A stretch of 54,455 nt of DNA from Mesorhizobium sp. WSM3626 (lineage in GTDB: Bacteria; Pseudomonadota; Alphaproteobacteria; Rhizobiales; Rhizobiaceae). The stretch is from assembly GCF_000513935.1 (NCBI RefSeq), contig NZ_AZUY01000042.1:1-54455 (forward strand), given 5' to 3'. The stretch's first letter is position 1. Every line of letters begins with the position of its first letter. The notes under the pieces were generated by a model. That model saw only the letters and a program-made list of their open reading frames with translations. It searched no databases and was not told where the DNA came from. Both the position numbers and the translations under genes were made by a program. Shown piece by piece: positions 8,243 to 16,975 of this stretch.

Positions 8243-10261
8243 ATGATGACCGACGCCAGCTTTCACCTCGTCGAAGCGACGATCGACCAACTGCGGCGCG
8301 CGCTCGATGACGGCCTCGTCACCAGCATCGAGCTGGTCGCGGCCTATCTCAGGCGCATCGCGCATTTCGACCGGCATGGCATCGCGCTGAACGCCGTGCC
8401 GGTGCTCAACCCAGCCATGTTCGAGGAAGCCGCCGCTTCCGACGAGCGGCGGCGCGCCGGCGCCCTGCTCGGCCCGCTCGACGGCATCCCCTACACCGCC
8501 AAGGACAGCTACAAGGTCAAGGGCCTGACGGTCGCCGCCGGCTCGCCGGCCTTCGAGCATCTCGTCGCCAACGAGGATGCCTTCACCATCGCCAGGCTGC
8601 GTGCCGGCGGCGCGGTGCTGATCGGCCTCACCAACATGCCGCCGATGGCCAATGGCGGCATGCAGCGCGGCGTCTATGGCCGCGCCGAAAGCCCCTACAA
8701 TGCCGACTACCTGACCGCCGCCTTCGCGTCGGGCTCCTCCAATGGCTCGGGCACCGCGACGGCGGCCAGCTTCTGCGCCTTCGGGCTCGGAGAGGAAACC
8801 TGGTCGTCCGGCCGCGCTCCCGCCACCAACAATGCGCTCGTCGCCTACACGCCGTCGCGTGGCGTGATCTCGGTGCGCGGCAACTGGCCCTTGGTGCCGA
8901 CCATGGACGTGGTGGTGCCGCACACGCGCAGCGTACCCGACATGCTGGAACTGCTCGATGTCATCGTCGCCGACGATCCGGAAACGCGAGGCGATTTCTG
9001 GCGCGCGCAGCCCTGGGTCGCGCTGCCCAAGAGTTCCGAGCTACGCCCGCCCCGCTATACGAATCTAGCGCTTGTCGGATCGCTGAAAGGCATGCGGCTC
9101 GGCGTGCCCAGAATGTATATCGGCCGCGACGGCGAGGCCGGCCGGCCGATCGAAACCCGCGCCTCGGTGCTCGCCCTATGGGAACAGGCGGCTGCGGATT
9201 TGCGGCGGCTCGGCGCCGAGGTGGTCGAGGTCGATTTTCCCGTCGTCTCCAACTATGAGCGTGACCGCCCCGGCGCGCGAACCATGGTCGAGCGCGGACT
9301 GGTGCCGCGGGATTTCGCCGAGCGCGAACTCTGGGACCTCAGCATCTGGGGCTGGGACGATTTCCTGCGCGCCAATGCCGACCCCGCCTTACCCGATCTC
9401 GCCTCGGTCGACGGCCCCAGGATTTTCCCGCAGCCGCCCGGCACGCTGCCAGACCGTTATGACGGCGGCTTCGACTTGGCGCAGTATGTCGACCGCGCGA
9501 GATCGGGCGTCACGCCGTTAGCCGACATTCCCACGCTGGAGGACGGCATCAAGGGGCTGGAGATGACAAGGCGCATCGATTTCGAGGACTGGCTCGACGC
9601 CAACCGCCTCGACGCCGTGGTGCTGCCGGCTGCCGCCGATGTCGGCCCGGCCGACGCCGACGTCAACGAAGCGTCCGCCGATCTTGCCTGGCGCAACGGC
9701 ACCTGGGTCGCCAACGGCAATCTGGTCTGGCGCCATTTCGGCATCCCGACCGTCACCGTGCCGATGGGCACGATGGCCGACACCGGCATGCCGGTCGGCC
9801 TGACCTTCGCCGGCAAGGCCTATGACGACGAAAGGCTGCTGCGCATGGCCGGCGATTTCGAACAATCGACCCAGCGCCGCACCCGCCCGCCGCGCACGCC
9901 CGAGCTGGCCGATGACCTGTTTTCAGGCCGACCCGTCCGGGCCGGCAACGGCAAGGCGCGCGCGCTCAAGCTTATGGCCGTGACACGGGCCTCAGGTGAT
10001 CTGGACGAGATCGCCATCACACTCGAAATGGTTGGCGAGGTTGCCGAAACGGCCAGCGTCAAGGTACATCTCAATGGAGAAGCCGTTGAGATGCAGCGAA
10101 GCGGTGCGTGTTTCACCGGGCGGGCGCTTGTCCCTGCCGCCGAGCATCGTCGGTCCCACAGTGTCTGGCGCGGCTCGTACGGCTCCATTGTCACGGCGGA
10201 GCTGCGACTGCATGATGGGCGCACCGCCGGCGCCTATGCGGTTACCGGCGGGATTGGGTGA
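8243..10261 (+). CDS. Amidase signature family hydrolase with C-terminal extension
   Basis: About 673 residues from the ATG at 8243 (an ATG at 8246 is equally possible). The amidase catalytic parts are visible: Lys near 87 in IPYTAKDSYK, the Gly/Ser-rich loop SGSSNGSGTATAASF near 162-177, and the nucleophile Ser in ETWSSGRAPATNN near 189. Usual amidases have about 450-550 residues. Here a tail of roughly 110 residues follows the core (VTRASGDLDEIAITLEMVGE...), which looks like a small beta domain. Cytoplasmic. The VOC-protein gene follows after 12 nt, probably in the same transcript. Substrate unknown. Confidence 0.88.
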   Translation: MMTDASFHLVEATIDQLRRALDDGLVTSIELVAAYLRRIAHFDRHGIALNAVPVLNPAMFEEAAASDERRRAGALLGPLDGIPYTAKDSYKVKGLTVAAGSPAFEHLVANEDAFTIARLRAGGAVLIGLTNMPPMANGGMQRGVYGRAESPYNADYLTAAFASGSSNGSGTATAASFCAFGLGEETWSSGRAPATNNALVAYTPSRGVISVRGNWPLVPTMDVVVPHTRSVPDMLELLDVIVADDPETRGDFWRAQPWVALPKSSELRPPRYTNLALVGSLKGMRLGVPRMYIGRDGEAGRPIETRASVLALWEQAAADLRRLGAEVVEVDFPVVSNYERDRPGARTMVERGLVPRDFAERELWDLSIWGWDDFLRANADPALPDLASVDGPRIFPQPPGTLPDRYDGGFDLAQYVDRARSGVTPLADIPTLEDGIKGLEMTRRIDFEDWLDANRLDAVVLPAAADVGPADADVNEASADLAWRNGTWVANGNLVWRHFGIPTVTVPMGTMADTGMPVGLTFAGKAYDDERLLRMAGDFEQSTQRRTRPPRTPELADDLFSGRPVRAGNGKARALKLMAVTRASGDLDEIAITLEMVGEVAETASVKVHLNGEAVEMQRSGACFTGRALVPAAEHRRSHSVWRGSYGSIVTAELRLHDGRTAGAYAVTGGIG

Positions 10262-10273
10262 GGAGCAGCCAGG

Positions 10274-10705
10274 ATGGGCTCAGCCATGATCAAGGTCAAG
10301 CAACTCGCCCATCTCTGCATCTTCGCCAATGACCTCGAAGAGACGCGGCGCTTCTACAGTGATGTCCTTGGCATGGACGTCCAGTTCAACTTCCTGCGCG
10401 ACGGCGCGATTTTCGGGTTCTACCTCAATTGCGGCGGCCGCAGCCATGTCGAGGTTTTCCAGAAGGACGGAGCACGGTTCAGCGAGACGGACCAGATCAA
10501 CCATTTCTGCCTGGAGGTCGAGAACATCGATGCCGCGATCGCCCACATCACGTCCATGGACGTCGACGTCACCGCCAAGAAACTCGCCTGCGATGACACC
10601 TACCAGGCCTGGCTGCGCGACCCCAACGGCGTGAAGATCGAACTGTTCGAATACACCGGCAAAAGCGCGCAATTTACCGGCGGTGATCGGGTCGCCGACT
10701 GGTAG
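10274..10705 (+). CDS. VOC (glyoxalase/dioxygenase) family protein
   Basis: 143 residues with the two beta-alpha-beta-beta-beta repeats of the vicinal oxygen chelate fold. Candidate metal ligands are His in QLAHLCIFANDLEETRRFY, Glu in HVEVFQ, His in NHFCLEVEN and Glu in KIELFEY. A GAGGAG-type ribosome site precedes the ATG, and the gene lies 12 nt behind the amidase. The family covers glyoxalase I, extradiol dioxygenases and epimerases, so the reaction is open; a ring or amide degradation step with the amidase is a guess. Confidence 0.85.
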   Translation: MGSAMIKVKQLAHLCIFANDLEETRRFYSDVLGMDVQFNFLRDGAIFGFYLNCGGRSHVEVFQKDGARFSETDQINHFCLEVENIDAAIAHITSMDVDVTAKKLACDDTYQAWLRDPNGVKIELFEYTGKSAQFTGGDRVADW

Positions 10706-10719
10706 AGCCTGATCAAGAT

Positions 10720-11055
10720 TTAACGCTTTGCGGCATAGGCAAGGTACGAGCGGATCGTCTCCAGCTTGTCTTGCGACAAGCCGGAGATGAGAGCTTCGTC
10801 CATATGCCCTGCGAGAATGAGACGGGTAAACACGTCCAGAAGCTGGGAGTAACGGTAGTCGAACATCCAGTCGATCTCCCGTCGCTGTTCCCGCAAAAAA
10901 TCCTCGACCTCCCACATCTCGGAAGGTTGCGTCGCTGCACTGGCCTTGCTCTTGAACTCGGCCATCGTCTTTGCCAGCGCCACCTCCAACGCCGCATCGA
11001 ACGCCCGGCGCGCGATCTTCTTTTCGGACGCTGACCAGCTATCCCGGGTGTCCAT
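10720..11055 (-). CDS. Hypothetical 111-residue protein
   Basis: A charged, mostly helical protein (SEKKIARRAFDAALEVALAK; EDFLREQRREIDWMFDYRYS). A GGAG box is 6 nt before the ATG at 11055; a GTG just upstream at 11058 is the alternative start. It converges with the VOC gene, leaving only 14 nt between stops. No family recognised. Confidence 0.7.
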   Translation of the reverse strand: MDTRDSWSASEKKIARRAFDAALEVALAKTMAEFKSKASAATQPSEMWEVEDFLREQRREIDWMFDYRYSQLLDVFTRLILAGHMDEALISGLSQDKLETIRSYLAYAAKR

Positions 11056-11116
11056 CACCGTCTCCGCGCATCTCCTCCGACCCTAAGCCCAGGATTTCAT
11101 GAAACCGCGCTTACGG

Positions 11117-11761
11117 CTAGCGCGCGGCCCACAGCAAACCGCGCTCGGCAATCAGCGCCATTTCCGGCACCGCGAACTCGTCCGCCGTGTGGCCAAGCGA
11201 ACTGTAAAAGACCTTGCCGGCGCCGTAGCGGCGCTTCCAGACGACCGGCATGACGACACCGCCAATCCCGGGGAAATGCGCGTCGGTGAAGGTGGTCGTC
11301 GCCAGCACCTCGTTGCCCGGGTCGACATGCATGTAATATTGCTCCGACCGGTAGGCGAAACCACTGACGCCGCTGGTGATCGGGTCGTCCGGCCGGGCGA
11401 TGACGACACGGTAGTCGATGATGTCACCGGGATGCGCGACCCACTGGCCGCCGGTCATGAACTGATAGTCCGGCTCATTGCGAAAGCTGTCGCCCATCGT
11501 GCCGTGAAAACCGCCGAGCCCGCTCCCTTGGCGAACCGCCTGCGTCAGGTTCTTCAGTTCGGCCTTTTCGATCGTCGACATGGTGATGACGGGCACGATG
11601 AGATCGAATGAAGCGAGGTCCGGATCGGCGAACATCGCCGTGCCGTGGCCGAGCGTGACCGCGAACCCGTTACGCACCAGCATATCGCGCACGACATTGG
11701 CGCTGCGCTCCGGTGTGTGGCCTTCCCAGCCGCCCCAGGCAATCAGGGCTTTCTTCGGCAT
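11117..11761 (-). CDS. ThuA-like domain protein
   Basis: 214 residues. KKALIAWGGWEGHTPERSANV, GSGLGGFHGTMGDSFR and VVWKRRYGAGKVFYSSLGHTADEF match the ThuA fold, a class I glutamine-amidotransferase-like fold linked to trehalose or other sugar use in rhizobia. A GGGAGG box precedes the ATG. There are no sugar transporters nearby, so its role here is unclear. Confidence 0.85.
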   Translation of the reverse strand: MPKKALIAWGGWEGHTPERSANVVRDMLVRNGFAVTLGHGTAMFADPDLASFDLIVPVITMSTIEKAELKNLTQAVRQGSGLGGFHGTMGDSFRNEPDYQFMTGGQWVAHPGDIIDYRVVIARPDDPITSGVSGFAYRSEQYYMHVDPGNEVLATTTFTDAHFPGIGGVVMPVVWKRRYGAGKVFYSSLGHTADEFAVPEMALIAERGLLWAAR

Positions 11762-11810
11762 GCGGCAACCTCCCTCGATCCATTAGACCGACGACCGCTC
11801 GCCGCATGGG

Positions 11811-12833
11811 TCAGCGCCAGCCGAGCGCCGGCGCGACATGGGTGAGGATCGCCTCGATGACATGGGCGTTGTAGTCGACGCCGAGCTGGTTGGGAACCGT
11901 GAGCAGCAGCGTATCGGCCTCGGCGATCGCCTCGTCCTGCGCAAGCTCCTTGATCAGCACGTCCGGCTCCGCGGCGTAGCTGCGGCCGAAGATTGCCCGC
12001 GTATTCTCCTCGATGAAGCCGATCTGGTCGCGGCTCTCATTGCCGCGGCCGAAATAGGCGCGGTCGCGATCGTCGACCAGCGCGAAGATGCTGCGGCTGA
12101 CCGAGACGCGCGGTTCGCGTTCATGTCCGGCCGCCTTCCACGCCTCGCGATAGATGCGGATCTGCTCGGCCTGTTGGACATGGAACGGCTTGCCGCTCTC
12201 GTCGAATTTCAACGTCGAGCTCTGCAAATTCATGCCGAGCTTCGCCGCCCATTGCGAGGTTGCGTTGGTGGCCGCGCCCCACCAGATGCGCTCGCGCAAG
12301 CCCTCCGAATGCGGCTCGAGCCTGAGCAGGCCGGGCGGATTGGGAAACATCGGCCTTGGATTAGGTTGGGCGAAGCCTTCGCCACGCAGCGTATCGAGAA
12401 AAACCTCGGCGTGGTGGCGGGCCATGTCGGCGTCGCTTTTGCCTTCCTGCGGCACGTAGCCGAAGTAACGCCAGCCATCGATCACCTGCTCGGGCGAGCC
12501 GCGGCTGATGCCGAGCTGCAGGCGTCCGCCGGCGATGATGTCGGCGGCACCCGCATCCTCGGCCATGTAAAGCGGATTTTCGTAGCGCATATCGATGACC
12601 GCCGTACCGATCTCGATGCGGCTGGTCTTGGCGCCGACGGCCGCCAGCAGCGGGAATGGCGATGCGAGCTGGCGGGCGAAGTGATGCACGCGGAAATAGG
12701 CGCCGTCCGCGCCGAGCTGCTCGGCCGCGACCGCGAGATCGACGGATTGCAGCAGCGCGTCCGAAGCTGAACGCACCTGCGATTGCGACGAGGGCGTCCA
12801 GTGCCCGAATGACAGGAAACCGATTTTCTTCAT
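11811..12833 (-). CDS. LLM-class (luciferase-like) flavin-dependent oxidoreductase
   Basis: 340 residues with the bacterial luciferase-like TIM barrel: FGHWTPSSQSQ near the start, AYFRVHHFARQLASPFPLLAAVG, TSRIEIGTAVIDMRYENPLYMAED and LGISRGSPE. These enzymes use reduced FMN or F420 to oxidise small organic molecules. The gene starts 118 nt from the divergent CaiB-like gene and ends 49 nt before the ThuA-like gene on the same strand. Substrate unknown. Confidence 0.9.
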   Translation of the reverse strand: MKKIGFLSFGHWTPSSQSQVRSASDALLQSVDLAVAAEQLGADGAYFRVHHFARQLASPFPLLAAVGAKTSRIEIGTAVIDMRYENPLYMAEDAGAADIIAGGRLQLGISRGSPEQVIDGWRYFGYVPQEGKSDADMARHHAEVFLDTLRGEGFAQPNPRPMFPNPPGLLRLEPHSEGLRERIWWGAATNATSQWAAKLGMNLQSSTLKFDESGKPFHVQQAEQIRIYREAWKAAGHEREPRVSVSRSIFALVDDRDRAYFGRGNESRDQIGFIEENTRAIFGRSYAAEPDVLIKELAQDEAIAEADTLLLTVPNQLGVDYNAHVIEAILTHVAPALGWR

Positions 12834-12951
12834 CGCCGTGAAGTATATGCGAGCGGCACGTGCTTCAATGGCAAAAGAGCGGGGTTACACACCGTCGCCC
12901 TCTCGGTGCCAAAAGTTCGCAATACCAAGCACCAACGCTGTGGAGGATGGG

Positions 12952-14036
12952 ATGCTCAGGGGAATCCGCATCGTCGAGATCGAGGCGCTGGGGCCGGCGC
13001 CTTTCGCCGGCATGCTGCTCGCCGATCACGGCGCCGATGTCATCGTCGTCCACCGCAAGCACCCAGCTGTACCTGGTCAGCCTGAGCGCTCGCTGCTCGA
13101 TCGTGGCAAGCGCTCCATCGCGCTTGACCTGAAGAATGATGACGACGTGGCCGTGCTGATGCGCCTCATCGCCACCGCCGACGGGCTGATCGAGGGGTTC
13201 CGGCCCGGCGTGATGGAGCGTCTCGGGCTCGGCCCGGAGGCCTGCCTCGCCGTCAACCCGCGCCTGTCTACGGCCGCATGACCGGCTGGGGCCAGGAGGG
13301 ACCGCTGGCCTCCACCGCGGGGCATGACATGAACTATATCGGCGTGTCGGGCGCGCTCTGGTACGCCTCCTTGCCGGGAGAACCGCCCATGGCGCCGCCG
13401 ACGCTGGTTGGCGACACAGGCGGCGGCGCGCTCTATCTGGTGATCGGCATGCTCGCCGGGATCATGAATGCCCGCGCCGACGGCAAAGGCACCATCGTCG
13501 ATGCCGCGATCGTCGACGGCTCGGCCCACATGATGAACCTACTGATGTCGCTCGGCCAGTCCGGCGCGCTCGCAGCCGAGCGCGGTCAAAGCCTGCTCGA
13601 CGGACCGCATTGGTGCCGCGTCTACCGGACATCGGATGGCGGCTTCATCAGCGTCCAGTGCATCGAGCCGAAATTCTACGCGCTTTTCCTTGACAGGCTT
13701 GTCCTCGCCGCCGATCCGCAATTCGCCAACCAGTTCGATCGCGATCTCTGGCCGGCGCTCGGCCACCGACTTGCAGCGATCTTTGCCACGAAACCTCGCG
13801 ACGAATGGGTCAAACTGTTCGAAGGGTCCGACGCCTGCGTCGGTCCAGTCCTCAGCCCCCATGAAGCCGCCCAGCATCCGCACATGACCGCGCGTGGCAC
13901 ATGGCAGACGGTGGACGGCGCGCTTCAGGCGGCTGCCGCGCCGCGCTTTTCCGGACGGGAACAAAAGACATCGGCCAAGAGCCCAGCGCGCGGCGAGCAC
14001 GATGCCGAAATCCGTGCGGGCCTGGCGGAACCGTGA
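12952..14036 (+). pseudogene. CaiB/BaiF family CoA-transferase, frameshifted
   Basis: The N-terminal part (GIRIVEIEALGPAPFAGMLL, RSIALDLKND, LIEGFRPGVMERLGLGP) runs in frame to about 13264. The rest (MTGWGQEGPLASTAGHDMNYIG, GKGTIVDAAIVDGSAHM) continues in another frame from about 13270. Family members read NPRLVYGRMTGWGQ at this point; the DNA reads cgcctg-tctacggccgc, so a single missing G would restore one protein of about 362 residues. Intact enzymes move CoA between acyl groups, for example in carnitine, bile-acid or methylacyl-CoA racemase reactions. Either a real inactivation or a sequencing error. Confidence 0.85.
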
Positions 14037-14118
14037 TGGCGCCGTGTTAGGCTATGCCAGCTTGGCCGGTGGTCTACGGCCTCCCCCGACGAAGTGACTG
14101 GCAGATAGGACGAGGTCC

Positions 14119-14619
14119 GTGGCGGTTCGACCGATCATAAAGTTCCCCAATCCCCTCCTCCGTGCCCTGGCCGAACCCGTAGAGCTGTTCGACAGGGACC
14201 TGCACGGTTTGGCCGGCGACCTCATCGACACCATGCATGCGGCACCCGGGATCGGCATCACCGGCCCGCATATCGGCATCTTGAAACGCCTGGTCGTGAT
14301 CCAGCTTCCTTCCGCGGCAAAGCCGGGAATCTATGTAAATCCATCTGTCATCCAGGCCTCCACCGAGATGATCCGTCACGCGGAAGGCAGCGTTTCGATG
14401 CCCGGCGTCACCGAGGACATCGAGCGGCACGCCCGCATACGCGTCCGCTATCAGGATCTGGATGGCAATGAGCGGTTCGAGGATGCCGAGGGCCTGCTGG
14501 CGGTTTGCCACCAGCATGAGATCGATCAGCTCGACGGGCTGTTCTGGACGCACAGGCTGACGCGCCTCAAGCGCGACCGGCTGATCAAGCGCTACGGCAA
14601 GCTGATGCGAGCCTCCTAG
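14119..14619 (+). CDS. Peptide deformylase-like protein with a degenerate metal site
   Basis: 166 residues from a GTG start with a GAGG box upstream. The three deformylase motifs are recognisable but altered. Motif 1 is GIGITGPHIG (44-53) instead of GxGLAAxQ. Motif 2 is EGSVS (89-93), with Ser91 where the metal-binding Cys should be. Motif 3 is HEIDQ (133-137), with Gln137 replacing the second metal His of HExxH. True deformylases need the Cys and both His to hold iron and remove N-formyl groups from nascent proteins. Two of three ligands are lost, so classic catalysis is unlikely. It may have another role or bind peptides. Confidence 0.85.
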   Translation: MAVRPIIKFPNPLLRALAEPVELFDRDLHGLAGDLIDTMHAAPGIGITGPHIGILKRLVVIQLPSAAKPGIYVNPSVIQASTEMIRHAEGSVSMPGVTEDIERHARIRVRYQDLDGNERFEDAEGLLAVCHQHEIDQLDGLFWTHRLTRLKRDRLIKRYGKLMRAS

Positions 14620-14697
14620 GCGCTGTACCCGCAGGAGAAGCGGCACCGGCGGATCGTGTCACCTTCGCAACGTGTTGGCCTGATGGCCGGCAGCCGA

Positions 14698-14976
14698 TTA
14701 TTTCCCGCAGTGGTGATCGTTGATCTTGTTTATCGCAAACCCGTCCGGACCAGTCCGGTGGTAGGAGCAGGTCCCCGCGGCCGTCGTGAACAACTGCTGG
14801 TCATAATAGCGCGGGCCGCCGAACAGGAAGTCGATGAGATCGTCGTTCGCGGGAACGTAGCGTTCCTGTTCGCCCTGTTGGTAGTGACGGTGCTTGGCCC
14901 CGGCGAATGCCGACGGGGACATGCCGAAGCCCATTGCGAGGGCAAGAGCGCAGATCGCTAACCGTTTGGTCGTCAT
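14698..14976 (-). CDS. Small secreted hypothetical protein
   Basis: 92 residues from MTTKRLAICALALAMGFGMS, a clear signal peptide with a likely cut at AFA-GA. The mature part is short, polar and has two cysteines (GTCSYHRTG, NDHHCGK) that could form a disulfide in the periplasm. An AAGGGTG box precedes the ATG. Function unknown. Confidence 0.7.
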   Translation of the reverse strand: MTTKRLAICALALAMGFGMSPSAFAGAKHRHYQQGEQERYVPANDDLIDFLFGGPRYYDQQLFTTAAGTCSYHRTGPDGFAINKINDHHCGK

Positions 14977-15110
14977 CGCAAACACCCTTCTGTTTGGATT
15001 CCATATTATATTCAAATCCTCAGATGACGAGAAGTTCCTGGACCAGGGCGTTGCCAGCCGATTTGCGGCCGGACGCAATGCGGCCCGGCCTCACCTGAAT
15101 GTCGGGACAC

Positions 15111-16607
15111 CTAGTCGGTCTGGATCCAGACCGACTTCGTCTCCAGATATTCATGCAGGTGCTCGATGCCGCCTTCGCGGCCATGGCCGGACATCTTCAT
15201 GCCACCGAACGGCACCGCCGGGTCGATAGCATGGTACATGTTGACCCAGACCGAGCCGGCCTTGATGCGGCGCGCCAATTTGTGCGCGGTGCCGAGATGG
15301 CTGGTGAAGATGCCGGCGGCCAGACCGTAGGGCGTTGCGTTGGCGCGGGCGACGGCCTCGTCGAGCGTATCGAACGGCATCGCCGAAATGACCGGCCCAA
15401 AAATCTCTTCGCGCGCGATGGTCATTTTGTCCGACACCGCGCCGAACACGGTCGGCGCGATGAAGTTGCCGCCATCGTAGAGTTCGCCTGTCAGCCGCGC
15501 GCCGCCGGCGACCAGTTCGGCGCCTTCGTCGCTGCCGGCCTTGATGTAGCCTTCCACCTTGCCGGCTTGCCTGGCATTGATGAGAGGTCCGATTTCGGTT
15601 TCCGCCTCGATGCCGTGGCCGACGCGCAGCCTGCCGGCGAACTCGGCCAGCCGGCGCACGAATTCGTCATGGATTTCGCGCGCCACGAACAGGCGCGAGC
15701 CGGCAATGCAGATCTGGCCCGAATGCACGAACACCGCCATCGCCGCGATCGGAACCGCCTTGTCGATATCGGCGTCGCGGCAGACAATGATTGGTGACTT
15801 GCCGCCGAGCTCCAGCGAAACGCGCTTGAGATTGGTCACGCCAGCCCGCGCGATCGCTTGGCCAGTGATAGTCGAGCCGGTGAAGACGATCTTGTTGACG
15901 TCGGGGTGTTCGGCGAGCCGCGCACCCGCTTCGGCGCCGGTTCCGGTGACGATGTTGACGACGCCGTCGGGTACGCCCGCTTCCTGCATCAGCCGGGCGA
16001 TCAGCAGCGGCGTCAGCGATGCATCCTCCGAAGGTTTCAGCACGATGGTGCAGCCCGTGGCGAGCGCCGGCGCGATCTTCCAGATCGAGGCGGCGGTCGG
16101 CGCATTCCAGGGAATGATCGCGCCGACGACGCCGACCGGTTCGCGCCGGGTGAAGGTGACGATCTCGCCGGGAATGGAATTGTCGATCGCCTCGCCATGC
16201 AGCGCGGTCGCCATGCCGGCATAGAAGCGCAGCATGCCGATGACGCGGCGCCGGTTGGCCAGCGTGCGCGTGATCGGCAGCCCCATGTCGAGCGTGTCGG
16301 AGACGCTGAGCTCTTCCCAATGTGTCTCGAAAAGGTCGGCGATCCTGAGCAGCACGCATTGCCGCTCGTAGGGCGAGAACTTGGACCAGGGACCTTCGAA
16401 CGCCGCGCGCGCCGCGCTCACCGCTGCATCCACATCGGCGGCTCCGCCACGCGGCACCGTCGCCAGCACTTCGCCGGTCGCCGGGTTCAGCGCCTGCATC
16501 TCCTCGCCGGACTGCGCCGCGACCCACTTGCCGCCGATGAACATCGGCCTGAATTCGCCATGATAGAGCGTCGTGGCCTTCGCCCTCGGGTCGAAGCTCA
16601 GCGTCAT
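15111..16607 (-). CDS. Aldehyde dehydrogenase family protein
   Basis: 498 residues, starting at MTLSFDPRAKATTLYHGEFR behind a perfect AGGAGGA ribosome site. The NAD(P)-dependent ALDH hallmarks are present: IPWNAPTAASIWKIAPAL, the glycine-rich FTGSTITGQAIA, the general-base Glu in SLELGGKSP and the catalytic Cys in VHSGQICIAGSRLFV. Near the C-terminus EIFGPVISAMPF and GSVWVNMYHAIDPAVPFGG complete the active site. It oxidises an aldehyde to the acid in the cytoplasm. It stands alone, so the substrate cannot be inferred. Confidence 0.93.
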   Translation of the reverse strand: MTLSFDPRAKATTLYHGEFRPMFIGGKWVAAQSGEEMQALNPATGEVLATVPRGGAADVDAAVSAARAAFEGPWSKFSPYERQCVLLRIADLFETHWEELSVSDTLDMGLPITRTLANRRRVIGMLRFYAGMATALHGEAIDNSIPGEIVTFTRREPVGVVGAIIPWNAPTAASIWKIAPALATGCTIVLKPSEDASLTPLLIARLMQEAGVPDGVVNIVTGTGAEAGARLAEHPDVNKIVFTGSTITGQAIARAGVTNLKRVSLELGGKSPIIVCRDADIDKAVPIAAMAVFVHSGQICIAGSRLFVAREIHDEFVRRLAEFAGRLRVGHGIEAETEIGPLINARQAGKVEGYIKAGSDEGAELVAGGARLTGELYDGGNFIAPTVFGAVSDKMTIAREEIFGPVISAMPFDTLDEAVARANATPYGLAAGIFTSHLGTAHKLARRIKAGSVWVNMYHAIDPAVPFGGMKMSGHGREGGIEHLHEYLETKSVWIQTD

Positions 16608-16975
16608 CTCTTCCTCCTCACGAATTCCGTGGCGACTAATACTCCCGGCGCGGGCGACCTCAAACAAGGAAAGCTGAAAAGGCGTTTTGGCGGCCACGAC
16701 CGGGGGCACGCAGCGCATCCGCACCGGCCCGCGCGGCCGTTTAAGTCAAGGGCTGATGGTGGACCCGCAGGGCAGAAAGCTCCTGGAAAATCAATTGGTT
16801 AGCAGGCGGCTGGCCAACCCATACGCTTCGCGTGATCCGAGCAATGCCGAGACACCGCTGGGCGCACTTAGGAACATGTCTTGTCGGTAATGTAAATTGA
16901 AAGCGGTAGGCTGGAAAGTCGCCCAACTGTCAGGCTAGTTCCTGAACTATCCGAAATCGGCCTGGAGATCCCAAA
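16608..16975. other. 368-nt divergent intergenic region
   Basis: It separates the aldehyde dehydrogenase from the glycan cluster and should hold promoters for both directions. A GGAG box lies about 9 nt before the UDP-glucuronate decarboxylase ATG. I see no gene, repeat or confident promoter motif here. Confidence 0.5.

Noticed and set aside
12848..12930. Possible tRNA: GTGCTT and AAGCAC could pair as an acceptor stem, with a D-arm-like GCTTCAATGGCAAAAGAGC between them.
   Set aside because: No proper anticodon arm or T-arm can be drawn; GTTCG is present but its flanks do not pair. Treated as chance.
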